Shown: positions 34,546 to 43,697, counted from the first letter of the stretch. The stretch is DNA of 64,000 nt from Cylindrospermum sp. NIES-4074 (GCA_003994795.1 AP018269.1:6537687-6601686); one strand, 5' to 3'. Notes: generated by a model not told the origin, from the letters alone. Program-made: numbers and translations.

Positions 34546-36267
34546 TTAGGGTCTTTGGCAAAGTGGAAGAGCGATCGCAAATTCTGTTCCCTCTCCTAAA
34601 GTAGAAATACACTCTAAAGAGCCACCATGTTTTTCTGTAACAATTTGATAGCTGATAGATAAACCCATACCTGTACCTTTACCCACAGGCTTGGTAGTAA
34701 AAAAGGGATCAAACAGACGTTTTTGTACATCTTTTGGTATCCCTGAGGCATTATCAGCAATGCGAATCACAACTTGATTATTCTCAGATATTTCCGTGCG
34801 TATACGGATAGTGCTTGGTTTTTGTCGCATTTCCGCAATAGACCGCCGCTCATCCCGCTCCTCTAGTGCATATAAAGCATTCACCAGAATGTTCATAAAA
34901 ACCTGATTTAGCTGCCCAGGATAACATTCCACCAAAGGTAGATTGCTATATTCCTTGATCACCTGAATTCCTAAACGGTTATGTTGTGCCTTCAAGCGAT
35001 GTTCCAAAATTACTAAGGTGCTATCGATGCCTGCATGAATATCCACAGATTTGAACTCCGTGTCATCCATACGAGAGAAATTTCGCAGAGAAAGAACAAT
35101 TTGTTTAATCCGCTCTGCCCCCATTTTTATGGAAGAAAGTAATTTGGGCAGATCCGCCATCAAAAATTCTAAATCGATAGCTTCTAGCTCATCTTGAATT
35201 ACTATTGCTGGATCGGGATAATGTTCCTGATAAAGCTGAATTAACTTGAGCAAGTCTTGGATATAATCCTTAGCAGGCTCAATGTTGCTGTAGATAAAGC
35301 TGGTGGGGTTGTTGATTTCGTGAGCAACTCCCGCCACTAGTTGACCTAAAGAAGACATTTTGTCGCTTTGGAAAAGTTGAGTTTGGGTGCGTTGGAGTTC
35401 TTGAAGAGTCTGCTCCAAATCTTGTGCTTTATGTTGTAACTGAACTTCAAATTGCCGCAGAGCTTTTTGGGCAGTTTTACGTTCGCTAATATCACGCGAT
35501 ACACCAACTGTCATCACAACCTCACCTGCTGCGTTACGGATGGCAGACTTCACCGTATGAAACAGGCGGACTTCACCATCATACCGGGTTGCTGGTTCTT
35601 CAGGAATTTCTAGGGTTTGTCCAGTTTCAAATACGTAGGCGTCATCTTTAATGTACTGTTGAGTAAGATGAGGCTCGTTGAAAGGTGCATCAATAATATC
35701 TGTGAGTTGCTCATTAGTCATACCGTAATAGTCACGAAATGCTTTATTGGCCCAAACAATTCGTGACTTGGCAGCTTTTACCAGCACCATATCAGCAAGT
35801 GAGTCTAATATTTGTTGATATATTTGTTCATCTTTTTGTACGGCAGTTTCACCACACTGGGTTTGAGTAACATCCTGCACCATTGAGACTATGCTAATTA
35901 CCCTGCCATCACAATCAATTACAGGACGATTACACCACTCACAGACAATCACTGCGCCATCTTTTGTCAAATTTTGGTTGAGACTATAGTCTCCTCCCTC
36001 CTGGTGGAGTAACGCTTGCATGATGTTTTTAATCTTGCCTTTATCACTTTCAGGCACAATTAGTTCGGCAATATGGGTACCGAGGACTTCACTTTTGCTA
36101 TATCCAAAAAGTCTTTCAGCAGCATTGTTCCATTCTGTGACTGCAAACGCTGTATTCCACTCAATTACTGGACAAGGGTGGCGTTGCATCAGGAAGAACA
36201 GTTTTTGTTGTGACTCATTAAAGTCTCGTTCCACTGATTTTTGACGGTTTTGTCTTTGAGGGATCAT
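34546..36267 (-). CDS. PAS-domain sensor histidine kinase
   Basis: A 573-residue soluble kinase. PAS1 is at about 20-135 (ending SIVSMVQDVTQ), PAS2 at about 145-265 (ending VGVSRDISERK), then a coiled coil, HisKA-type dimerisation with His316 (VAHEINNP) and HATPase with NILVNALYAL, DNASGIP and GKGTGMGLS. There is no receiver domain and no response regulator gene next door. The kinase half is clearly paralogous to the second kinase module of the 1164-residue protein at 24812 (shared CYPGQLNQVF, AGID/EGIDST, LRxFSR). The signal is unknown. Confidence 0.9.
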   Translation of the reverse strand: MIPQRQNRQKSVERDFNESQQKLFFLMQRHPCPVIEWNTAFAVTEWNNAAERLFGYSKSEVLGTHIAELIVPESDKGKIKNIMQALLHQEGGDYSLNQNLTKDGAVIVCEWCNRPVIDCDGRVISIVSMVQDVTQTQCGETAVQKDEQIYQQILDSLADMVLVKAAKSRIVWANKAFRDYYGMTNEQLTDIIDAPFNEPHLTQQYIKDDAYVFETGQTLEIPEEPATRYDGEVRLFHTVKSAIRNAAGEVVMTVGVSRDISERKTAQKALRQFEVQLQHKAQDLEQTLQELQRTQTQLFQSDKMSSLGQLVAGVAHEINNPTSFIYSNIEPAKDYIQDLLKLIQLYQEHYPDPAIVIQDELEAIDLEFLMADLPKLLSSIKMGAERIKQIVLSLRNFSRMDDTEFKSVDIHAGIDSTLVILEHRLKAQHNRLGIQVIKEYSNLPLVECYPGQLNQVFMNILVNALYALEERDERRSIAEMRQKPSTIRIRTEISENNQVVIRIADNASGIPKDVQKRLFDPFFTTKPVGKGTGMGLSISYQIVTEKHGGSLECISTLGEGTEFAIALPLCQRP

Positions 36268-36935
36268 CCTAATTGTGTTACTGATAGATTTATATGGTTG
36301 GCAAGTTTAATGAGAGTTCGCTGGAGAAAATAGTCTTAAAACTGTTGATCAACTCCTGTTATATCATGTCTGTTTGAATAGTTATCATATCTGTGTTTTC
36401 TGATGGAGGGTTGGTAATTGGCTCCTCAGCGCTGTCTTCTCCCTTCGCGAACAGCGTCTCCTAGATAACGGGAGTCACTGACATTAGCGCAAGCAGTAGC
36501 GACTGTGCGTAGCGTCACCCCGGAGGGGTAATTGGGAAAAAAACTGACAACTAAACTCAACTGTTCACAAATAATTAGCCACGCTAGGTATCATATATTT
36601 TTTCTGCCTGCAAGCGATCGCACATGACCCAGTAATTCTTTAAACATTTAATTTGCCGAACTTACGCCATACCTCAATAATTTATCTACCAACTTAGTTG
36701 GCAATAATATTAATACCAACTGAGTTGTTTATTTTGTTACAAAGATTACTTAATTCAAAATTCGGTCTGCCAGTTACGTACCACAATAATTTTACACCTA
36801 AATTTTTGGCTCAAATTACACATATCAGATACTCGGTTGAAGAAAATAGTTTTAGCTTTCTCTTCATTTTTGACAGCCACCAATGAGAATAACTTAAATC
36901 ATGTGAATGGGAGTGATGGGTGATACCCCATACTC
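36268..36935. other. Intergenic region with short palindromic repeats
   Basis: Holds a repeat near 36440-36475 (CTTCGCGAACAGCGTCTCC and ACGGGAG, able to pair with CTCCC upstream) and a GC-rich piece near 36490-36530. The remainder is AT-rich without a supported gene. Confidence 0.5.
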
Positions 36936-37706
36936 CTAAATACGCCCCCAGATTAAAATGCGCTTGTATGGGAAAAAAAACGGTTGCTCATCTTCTAGCA
37001 ACTCCATCAGCTTTTCCTGATACCGAGCCACAAATCGCTCATAAGTATGTGCATCTAGACGTGACTCATAGGCAGTGAGTAGTGTACCGCGATACCACTC
37101 AACGACAGCTTCCCGTGATGGCAGCAGATGTCCATAAATCTGCAATTTAACTTCCTGCTTGACAAATCCCAATTTATACAGCAACTTGGCATAGCCTTGA
37201 GGACTGAGTACCTCCAAGCGGCGCACATATCCCCCTAATTCCCGACTAAATTCTTGTGCTGTCTCTGCGGCTAAAATATGTACTGGCTCATCATCCATCG
37301 CCGGTAATTGTACAGCCAACTGTCCACCGGGACGCAACTTTAAGCGCAACTGAGCAAATAATGCCTCATGTCCTGTCACCCATTGCAATGCAGCATTAGA
37401 AAATACCAGATCAAACTCTCCTTCCCCTGGATTTTCCTCAATCTTGCCTGACTCAAATCTTAGCCCGTCGTCTGCAAACTGACTTGCCACTAACAACATT
37501 TTCTCAGAAGCATCTACTCCTACAGTTTCTCGTGCAGCCAGCGTTTGGTGCAGATATTTGGTTAACTTACCTGTTCCACATCCCAAATCCAAAACTCGTA
37601 AATTTTCTTGCGGATGTACCATGTCTGCTAAGTCGAAAAATGGACGACTTCTTTCTGTCTCAAATCGTTCATACAAATCTGGATTCCATTTATCTTGTAT
37701 ATTCAT
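36936..37706 (-). CDS. tam: Trans-aconitate 2-methyltransferase-like SAM methyltransferase
   Basis: A 256-residue class I methyltransferase starting WNPDLYERFETERSRPF, the Tam N-terminus. SAM motifs: VLDLGCGTGKLT, VGVDASEKML and FDLVFSNAALQWV; the C-terminal part (HLLPSREAVVEWYRGT, PFFFPYKRILIWGR) is also Tam-like. The enzyme would methylate trans-aconitate, limiting its inhibition of aconitase. It is the third gene of a probable minus-strand operon (SDR, AtzH-like, Tam); a heptad repeat separates it from the second. Confidence 0.85.
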   Translation of the reverse strand: MNIQDKWNPDLYERFETERSRPFFDLADMVHPQENLRVLDLGCGTGKLTKYLHQTLAARETVGVDASEKMLLVASQFADDGLRFESGKIEENPGEGEFDLVFSNAALQWVTGHEALFAQLRLKLRPGGQLAVQLPAMDDEPVHILAAETAQEFSRELGGYVRRLEVLSPQGYAKLLYKLGFVKQEVKLQIYGHLLPSREAVVEWYRGTLLTAYESRLDAHTYERFVARYQEKLMELLEDEQPFFFPYKRILIWGRI

Positions 37707-37722
37707 ACCTTGTTTGAGTTGA

Positions 37723-37764
37723 GGTAATGGGTAATTGGTAATTGGTAATTGGTAATTGGTAATT
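37723..37764. repeat. Heptanucleotide tandem repeat (GGTAATT)n
   Basis: About five to six copies between the tam-like gene and the AtzH-like gene. Confidence 0.9.
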
Positions 37765-37802
37765 ATCTCCCCTATTCCCTGTTCCTGACGTTAATATGCT
37801 AG

Positions 37803-38189
37803 TTATATGGGCAATAAAGAAACATGGGCTGAAACCACTTTCCATCCTTGGGGGAAACGATACCAAGTCTGGCTTTGTCGTCCGAAACGCTCTACACCAT
37901 TAATAAATCGGCGAAACTCTAAAGTTACCGTAGCTGCATCTTTGCCAAAAGTCACAACTCGGAGATTGGAGATTTCTCGCTCTATTTTTGGGTTAGGTCG
38001 GTGCTGGCGAAAATTACGAATTTCTTCAGCACCGTAGAGATTTTCTGCTATTCCCAACCGCACTACTTCTGGCGCATCCCAGAATAAGTTATCCATCACC
38101 TCCAAATTATTGCTGGTAAGTGCTGCTTCATATTTAAGATATAAATCAGTTACTTCAGCCACAACAGCAGGGTCATTGATTGTAGTCAT
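37803..38189 (-). CDS. AtzH-like / HpxZ-like (DUF3225) protein
   Basis: A 128-residue SnoaL-like alpha+beta barrel. Features: LYLKYEAALTSNNLEVMDNLFW, VVRLGIAENLYGAEEIRNFR, and a C-terminal pair of strands TWYRFPQGWKVVSAHVS. In known clusters (atzH, hpxZ) this family accompanies amidases that act on 1-carboxybiuret or oxalurate; AtzH is reported as a decarboxylase. Here an amidase N-terminal relic lies 1.5 kb away (39744), consistent with a once larger amide-degradation locus. It is 44 bases downstream of the SDR gene on the same strand. Confidence 0.75.
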   Translation of the reverse strand: MTTINDPAVVAEVTDLYLKYEAALTSNNLEVMDNLFWDAPEVVRLGIAENLYGAEEIRNFRQHRPNPKIEREISNLRVVTFGKDAATVTLEFRRFINGVERFGRQSQTWYRFPQGWKVVSAHVSLLPI

Positions 38190-38233
38190 TGTTGTTTTAA
38201 ATTTTGAGCGGCATGGTTGATTATGCCACTTTT

Positions 38234-39034
38234 TTAAACGCCAGGAGTCTGCCCCCCATCAACTATAATTTCTGTTCCCGTAATTGAAGCGGCAAAATCA
38301 GAGACTAAAAACAGCGCTAGTGCTGCAATTTCTTCTGGTTGCGCGATTCTCCCCAAGGGTATTGCTTGCAGAGATTCTGCTTTAATTTGCTCGACACTGA
38401 CCCCACGGATTTGGGCATTCTGTTCAGCTAAACGCTCGGCCCGTTCAGTGGCGGTGGCACCAGGAGAAATCGCATTAATGCGAATATTATACTGGGCTAA
38501 CTCTTTAGAAATCCCTTTGGTAAAGTTGAGCAGAGCCGCATTAGTTGTACCACCTGGGAGGAAGGAAGGGCGCGGTGTACGTCCTGCACCACCGATGATG
38601 TTGACAATGCGCCCATCACGCCGACTTTGTAGATGGGGCACAACGGCTCTTACTAGGCGTATGTAGCCCAATAATTTTAAGTTCCAAGCATCTATAAATG
38701 CTTCATCAGCGAGGTCAAGGAATGACCCGGCACGGGCTGAACCAGCATTGTTGATCAAAATATCAATTTGACTAAATTGTTGCAGTGTGGTTGAGACTAC
38801 TTTCTCTATACTTTCTGCTTGTGTGAGGTCGGCACTGATGGCGATAACTTTCGCGCCTTGACTGGGTAGGGATTGGATGGCGCTGACTGCATTTTCTAAT
38901 CTTTCCGGGTTACGAGCTGCGATCGCCACGTTCACTCCTTCACTATACAGGGCTTTGGCTGTGGCTAAACCAATCCCCGCACTTCCACCTGTGACAATCG
39001 CTGTTTTACCTGATAGTCGTAGTTCTAAGCTCAT
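38234..39034 (-). CDS. SDR-family protein lacking the catalytic Ser-Tyr-Lys
   Basis: A 266-residue protein with SDR cofactor motifs TGGSAGIG (15-22), NNAG (95-98) and the C-terminal FLVSDFAASITGTEIIVDGG. Where classical SDRs have NISS, Y and K, this protein reads NIIGGAG (Gly148), Gly161 and Asn165 (GGTTNAALLNF). I recall a subfamily with this same GGTTNAAL signature, so the change is probably old and not decay. It may be a non-redox or differently catalysing member. First gene of the minus-strand set with the AtzH-like and tam-like genes. Confidence 0.85.
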   Translation of the reverse strand: MSLELRLSGKTAIVTGGSAGIGLATAKALYSEGVNVAIAARNPERLENAVSAIQSLPSQGAKVIAISADLTQAESIEKVVSTTLQQFSQIDILINNAGSARAGSFLDLADEAFIDAWNLKLLGYIRLVRAVVPHLQSRRDGRIVNIIGGAGRTPRPSFLPGGTTNAALLNFTKGISKELAQYNIRINAISPGATATERAERLAEQNAQIRGVSVEQIKAESLQAIPLGRIAQPEEIAALALFLVSDFAASITGTEIIVDGGQTPGV

Positions 39035-39040
39035 ATTTTA

Positions 39041-39070
39041 GTCATTGGTCATTGGTCATTGGTCATTAGT
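39041..39070. repeat. Heptanucleotide tandem repeat (GTCATTG)n
   Basis: Four copies directly upstream of the SDR start. The same unit occurs at 60446-60496. Confidence 0.9.
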
Positions 39071-39312
39071 AAGAGTTTCTCTTACCTCGTTGCCTCATTG
39101 CAGCTATGTCGCTGAGTGCATATGATATAGATAAACTACGATAAATTGATAAACTTACCGTATTTTAGATAACATAGACAAAATTATCACGAGACAACCC
39201 CAAGAAGCAAGCGCTTCCTCATAAAGGGTGAAATTTAGCAACAGCATTAATCATGGCTTGCCAGTAGCTAAACTTAAATTAGTGCTCAACCAACCTACAT
39301 TGGATTAAAGAT

Positions 39313-39714
39313 ATGCCACTACCAGAAGCGATCGCTCAAGAAACAGATACCCGTCCCCCAGTGGCCATTGGTCATGTGAGATTAGAGGTAAGTAATGTTC
39401 TAGAAGCTAGTGATTTTTTTATCAATATTGGTTTAAGGTATATTACTAAATCCCCAGAATTCGCGGTTTTAGAGTTAAGGGGAGGTACGCACTTAGTTTT
39501 AAGAAAAACAACAGAGGCAATTGCCCCTGAAAGACCTGCGCCTTTTGATTTGATGGTGGATGATGTTTTTGCCACCAGAGAGGCTTTTAAAGCGTTGGGA
39601 TTAACTGTTTCGGAGATAGAAACGGGGAGGATTCACAGTTCATTTATTTTGACCGGGCCAGATGGGTATTTGTTGACGGTGACTTCTTCACACACGGGGG
39701 GAAGAGTGGTTTGA
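39313..39714 (+). CDS. VOC (glyoxalase/bleomycin resistance/dioxygenase) superfamily protein
   Basis: A 133-residue single VOC module: GHVRLEVSNVLEASDFFINIGL (first beta-alpha unit), FAVLELRGGTHLVL, FDLMVDDVFATREAFKALGL (second unit) and FILTGPDGYLLTVTSSH. Metal-ligand candidates are the His in GHVRLEV and the Glu in AVLELRG. Substrate unknown. It is divergent from the SDR/AtzH/tam set and 29 bases before an amidase relic, so probably once part of the same locus. Confidence 0.82.
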   Translation: MPLPEAIAQETDTRPPVAIGHVRLEVSNVLEASDFFINIGLRYITKSPEFAVLELRGGTHLVLRKTTEAIAPERPAPFDLMVDDVFATREAFKALGLTVSEIETGRIHSSFILTGPDGYLLTVTSSHTGGRVV

Positions 39715-39743
39715 GAATTGCACACATACCAGATTTTTGAAAT

Positions 39744-39857
39744 ATGACAGACATTGCCCATCTTTCTGCAAGGGAACTGGTATCTTGCTATCAAAACCAT
39801 GATTTCTCACTAGCGAAACTAACCAAAGCAGTTTTGAAGCGAATTGCTGCTAAATAG
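39744..39857 (+). pseudogene. Amidase N-terminal remnant
   Basis: A 37-codon frame reads MTDIAHLSARELVSCY, then QNHDFSLAKLTKAVLKRIAAK and stop. The pattern (S-A-x-E-L-v-x-x-Y ... s-x-x-x-v-T-x-A-v-L-x-R-I) is the start of amidase-signature enzymes such as allophanate hydrolase. Nothing of the catalytic GGSS region follows. It is a relic or a very short truncated gene. Confidence 0.6.
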
Positions 39858-39965
39858 TTAGTCTTCTAAATTTCGGTAAAGATATTATTTAAAGGTTGAG
39901 GCTAAGGCATAGTGGGAGAATGGTGATAGGGGGAGATGTGTCGCAAACGCAAAAGGAACATGGCA

Positions 39966-41354
39966 ATGAAAATTAAAATTAAAAACCTTGGTGCTTTAAA
40001 GCAAGCAGAATTCACTCTTGGTGACCTGACAATTATTTGTGGTTGTAATAATACTGGCAAGACCTACGCTACTTATGCTTTGTTTGGCTTTTTGTCTACT
40101 TGGCAAGATAGGCTTTCGATCAAAATCAACGCTGACAAAATCGACCTACTTCTTACTGATGGTATAGTTCGTCTTGATATACAAGAATATGTCGAACAAA
40201 CTGAGCAGATTGTTGAACAAGGTTGTCAGGCATATACCAAAGAATTACCGAAGATTTTTGCTGCACGGGCTGAACGATTTAAAGAAACAGAATTCCAGGT
40301 GAGTCTGGATATCCAAAATATTCGTTTAGTAAATAAATTTGAGAGGAAAATTAGCTCTGGTGAGGTATCACTTTTCTCTATTACCAAAAGTGAAAACAGC
40401 ACAGAATTAGTTGTTACTCTGCTGGTTGAGCAAGAGAAGGTAAAAATTCCCACCAATATCATTGAGGATATCATTGCCGATGCACTCAAAGACATAATTT
40501 TCATTCGGATTTTCCCTCGCCCTTTCATCGCCAGTAGCGAACGAACAGGTGCTGTCATTTTTCGTAACGATTTGAATTTCGACCGCAATCGCTTGTTTGA
40601 AGAAATTGGTCAGGCTGGACAAAATATTGATCTCATGAAACTGCTACTTAAAAAAGATTATGGAGATTATGCCTTGCCTATAGAAAAGAATGTGCATTTT
40701 ATTCGGCGACTTGAAACTATTGGTAAAAAAAGTAGTTTCATTGCTGAGAAACATCTCGATGTGCTGACTGATTTCGCTGACATCATCGGCGGGGAGTACA
40801 ATGTTACCAGCAATGATGAGCTTTACTATGTGCCAAAGGGTAAACGGATCAAGCTTTCTATGGATGAGAGTTCAAGCGCTGTGCGTTCTCTACTAGACAT
40901 CGGCTTTTACTTGAAACACGAAGCCCAGCCTGGCGATTTATTGATGGTGGATGAACCTGAATTGAACCTACACCCTGAAAATCAGCGCCGCGTCGCGCGG
41001 CTTTTTGCCCGACTGCTAAACCTCGGTATTAAGGTTTTCATAACCACCCACAGTGATTACATTATTAAAGAACTGAATACGCTGATCATGCTCAACCATG
41101 ATAGACCTCATCTCAAGCGAATTGCTGAAGAAGAAGGTTATCGTCCAAAAGAACTGATTTCTTCTGAAAAAATCAAAGTCTATATCGCTGAAGAGGCCGA
41201 GATAAAACTAGAGGGCAAAAAGAGAAAAACTAAATGCCAAACTCTAACACCAGCCGACATCAGCCCGGAACTGGGTATTGAAGCCCGCAGTTTTGATACA
41301 ACCATTGAAACGATGAATCGGATTCAGGAAGCGATTGTCTGGGGTGAGGAGTAA
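39966..41354 (+). CDS. OLD/ABC-type ATPase of a putative two-gene defence-like system
   Basis: Start chosen at MKIKIKNLGAL, with AAAAGGA eight bases upstream; ATGs at 39936 and 39960 are alternatives. The 462-residue protein has Walker A GCNNTGKT (26-33), a long alpha-helical insert (about 80-260), an ABC-signature-like MDESSSAVRSL, Walker B LLMVDEPELNLHP (Asp329, Glu330) and an H-loop His362 (ITTHSDYII). This is the AAA_21/AAA_15-type ATPase of OLD-like proteins, but no Toprim nuclease domain follows; the last 100 residues are charged and unassigned. Its stop overlaps the start of the next gene by one base (TAATG), so the two are translationally coupled. By analogy with other ATPase-nuclease pairs, a role in phage or plasmid defence is likely but unproven. 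Confidence 0.85.
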   Translation: MKIKIKNLGALKQAEFTLGDLTIICGCNNTGKTYATYALFGFLSTWQDRLSIKINADKIDLLLTDGIVRLDIQEYVEQTEQIVEQGCQAYTKELPKIFAARAERFKETEFQVSLDIQNIRLVNKFERKISSGEVSLFSITKSENSTELVVTLLVEQEKVKIPTNIIEDIIADALKDIIFIRIFPRPFIASSERTGAVIFRNDLNFDRNRLFEEIGQAGQNIDLMKLLLKKDYGDYALPIEKNVHFIRRLETIGKKSSFIAEKHLDVLTDFADIIGGEYNVTSNDELYYVPKGKRIKLSMDESSSAVRSLLDIGFYLKHEAQPGDLLMVDEPELNLHPENQRRVARLFARLLNLGIKVFITTHSDYIIKELNTLIMLNHDRPHLKRIAEEEGYRPKELISSEKIKVYIAEEAEIKLEGKKRKTKCQTLTPADISPELGIEARSFDTTIETMNRIQEAIVWGEE

Positions 41355-41947
41355 TGTCCGATATTGCTATCCTCAAACAGATGATCAAGGCAACTGCTAC
41401 AGTATCATTGGCAGAGCGAAAGGTTGGAACACACTTAAATTACTCGGTTACACTCACAGAAACTCAGGATAATTATTCTGTAACGATTGATGGAATGCCC
41501 ACTCCTAATGAGGTTATCGTTATCAATGCGGATCTGTTTGAAGCACCAAGAAATGTTTTTAATGGATCAAGAGGTGAGTGCAAACGTGCGGATTTTATCA
41601 TTATTGCGGATACTGACACAGAAAGAATCATCCTTTGCATTGAGTTGAAGAAAAACAGAGATTCGCCGAAAACAATTATTCAGCAGTTAAAAGGTGCAAA
41701 ATGTTTTGTTGCTTATTGCCAGGAAATCGGTAAAGTATTTTGGAATCAACAGAACTTCCTTGATACTTATCAATATCGTTTTGTTGGTATTGGTTATATT
41801 CCTATTTCTAAAACAAAAACACGCCCTGATCGGCGGAATCAAATAACTATTTCCACTTCAAATACAACTCATGATTGTCCAGAGCGGATGTTAAAAATTA
41901 GTCGTCAAGATTACATTCAATTCAATTTCTTGATTGAAGGAAGGTAA
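41354..41947 (+). CDS. PD-(D/E)XK-like putative nuclease partner of the ATPase
   Basis: A 197-residue protein whose ATG overlaps the stop of the ATPase gene. The sequence RADFIIIADTDTER then IILCIELKK gives Asp80 and Glu97-x-Lys99 on consecutive strands, followed by a helix with Gln111 (IIQQLKGAKCFVAY). This is the core layout (D-x16-ExK, then Q on a helix) of PD-(D/E)XK nucleases. I do not recognise the exact family. The region before it (about 25-75) is beta-rich. Being coupled to the ATPase, it is the likely effector. Alternatives are a nucleic-acid-binding protein with a lost active site or an RNA-processing partner. Confidence 0.75.
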   Translation: MSDIAILKQMIKATATVSLAERKVGTHLNYSVTLTETQDNYSVTIDGMPTPNEVIVINADLFEAPRNVFNGSRGECKRADFIIIADTDTERIILCIELKKNRDSPKTIIQQLKGAKCFVAYCQEIGKVFWNQQNFLDTYQYRFVGIGYIPISKTKTRPDRRNQITISTSNTTHDCPERMLKISRQDYIQFNFLIEGR

Positions 41948-42047
41948 TAATGCGGCTGCATAGAGACTTTTCTGATTTACCTCATACCATTTTTGCCAGG
42001 AATATCCAATAGTTTCCGGCAGCGCGTTCGTGTAGTATGGTGAAATT

Positions 42048-43076
42048 TTAAACTCCTTTAAATCCCATATCAGCTTCTACCTCTTGTTCAACTTTGGTAA
42101 ACCTGTGACGCTTCATACCTAGTTGACTTATGAATATACCAGCTAAAACCAAGCTACCGCCGATATATTGAGCTTGAGTTGGGGCTTCACCCAATACCAA
42201 ATAAGCTGCTATGATGCCGATAATGGGGGTAAAAGAACCTACTAAAGAAGCCGTAGAGACTGTGGAAGCTCTCAAGCCTTTGAGCCAAAATGACTGGCCG
42301 ACTACGACAATGACGACACCATAGACAAGCATCCACTGCCAGAGGAAGGGTGAGAAGATATCTGCAAAATGGTCTTGGCCATAGAGTATTAAAGCAATGA
42401 AGAAAAATATTACACTTCCCAAGGCAGTACGAAAGATGCTGAAGATGCCTAAGGGGACATGAGACAACTGTCTTTTAACAATAATGGTGGAAGCGACTGA
42501 AGCTAAAGCTCCCCCTGCTGCGAAAAGTTCCCCACTTCCTATTTTGAAGCCTCCCATATTCATGGCGGCAACTCCTGGGGGCTGAAGGATAATAGTTAGA
42601 GTAACACCGATGAAAGCGGCGATCGCACCCACAACTTCCCAACGATTCACCCTTTCCCTTAGCAACCACACCGATAAAGCCATAACTAGCGGTGGTTCTA
42701 GCCGTCCCACTAAAATAACGTTATTGACTCCTGTTAATGCTAAAGCTTGGAAAGTTAAGCCAGGGGCCAGCGCTCCAGATAATATTGCTACCGCTGTCAG
42801 ACTAAACCAATCCTTGCGAGAAATTTCCCTTAAAGTCGCTTTGTTCCACTGTCGCCAATAGATGAGTATTAACACCATTAAAGCGCAGATATTACCCACA
42901 AACAATACATTACACAGAGAAATCGGATTGCGACCATCGATAAAGTGTTGGGCACCGATTTCGGTTAGTTTGCGGGTGACAGCGCTAGACGCTCCAAAAA
43001 TCAGGATTGCTACCCAGAGATAAATTTGACCGGGAATTTTGCGAGGGAGATAAGGTTGTCTTTTCGGTCTGGTCAC
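42048..43076 (-). CDS. EamA/DMT-family membrane transporter
   Basis: A 342-residue inner-membrane protein with about ten helices arranged as two five-helix EamA repeats. The first repeat starts with IYLWVAILIFGASSAVTRK and ends near ERVNRWEVVGAIAAFIGV; the second ends with LVLGEAPTQAQYIGGSLVLAGI. The P/E-type motif before each repeat's last helix (L/R-E-R-x, L-G-E-x-P) is typical. The start is a GTG. Substrate (amino acid, metabolite) is not known. Confidence 0.87.
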   Translation of the reverse strand: MTRPKRQPYLPRKIPGQIYLWVAILIFGASSAVTRKLTEIGAQHFIDGRNPISLCNVLFVGNICALMVLILIYWRQWNKATLREISRKDWFSLTAVAILSGALAPGLTFQALALTGVNNVILVGRLEPPLVMALSVWLLRERVNRWEVVGAIAAFIGVTLTIILQPPGVAAMNMGGFKIGSGELFAAGGALASVASTIIVKRQLSHVPLGIFSIFRTALGSVIFFFIALILYGQDHFADIFSPFLWQWMLVYGVVIVVVGQSFWLKGLRASTVSTASLVGSFTPIIGIIAAYLVLGEAPTQAQYIGGSLVLAGIFISQLGMKRHRFTKVEQEVEADMGFKGV

Positions 43077-43316
43077 AGTAACACCACAGCAAAAATACTA
43101 TTAACTATATTCGGTTTTGCTGATGAATTTAGGGTGAGAAAACCCTGAAGGTAAGGTGAAATCTGACAACATCACAAGATTCTGAGAATTTGCTGAGTCT
43201 AGACTGAAATTTCTGAAGGGATAAATTCAGACAATTGATGGTTTGGTTTCATATCAGCTTCAGTAGCAGCTGGGATGCTGTGGTCAGTCAAGAAATTCGC
43301 AAATCAGGAAAACCCC

Positions 43317-43697
43317 ATGAAACTCGCTTCTTCTTTGCTCACAGGTGTTGCTTTAGTAGGTATGTTAACTGTTGGTAATGTTCCCCTGAAAGCTGGAAAT
43401 CCTTTAATGGCTCAAGCATCAGCCGCAGAAGCAAAAGATGCTACAGGTTTAACTGCTCAACAAAAAATTGATTTGCTGATCAAGAACAAGGGTGTATTTG
43501 GTAGCGGTGATCAACTACGTCGTTTCTTTTTTGGTGATCTTGAGCCGATCGCAGTTCAACCTGGTGGTGCGGGTATGGTTGTCAATCTTTACAACAAAGC
43601 CAATAATGTCACCATCGCTTATTGCTCAACCTACGATGTAGTCATTACTGTGAAAAAGGGTAAAGTGATGGCCTTTCCTGCTAGCGAAGTCAAGTAA
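43317..43697 (+). CDS. Exported hypothetical protein, 126 aa
   Basis: Start at MKLASSLLTG, with AGGAAAA upstream. Signal peptide core about 5-20 with possible cleavage near 33 (MAQASA|AEA). The mature part of about 95 residues contains GLTAQQKIDLLIKNKGVF, GSGDQLRRFF and two C-terminal strands (VTIAYCSTYDVVITVKKG). I do not recognise a family. It probably acts in the periplasm. It ends 26 bases before a palindromic repeat. Confidence 0.7.
   Translation: MKLASSLLTGVALVGMLTVGNVPLKAGNPLMAQASAAEAKDATGLTAQQKIDLLIKNKGVFGSGDQLRRFFFGDLEPIAVQPGGAGMVVNLYNKANNVTIAYCSTYDVVITVKKGKVMAFPASEVK

Noticed and set aside
39966-41354. Assignment as Gabija GajA or another named OLD nuclease
   Set aside because: No Toprim motifs after the ATPase domain and the partner does not look like a UvrD helicase or an HNH protein.
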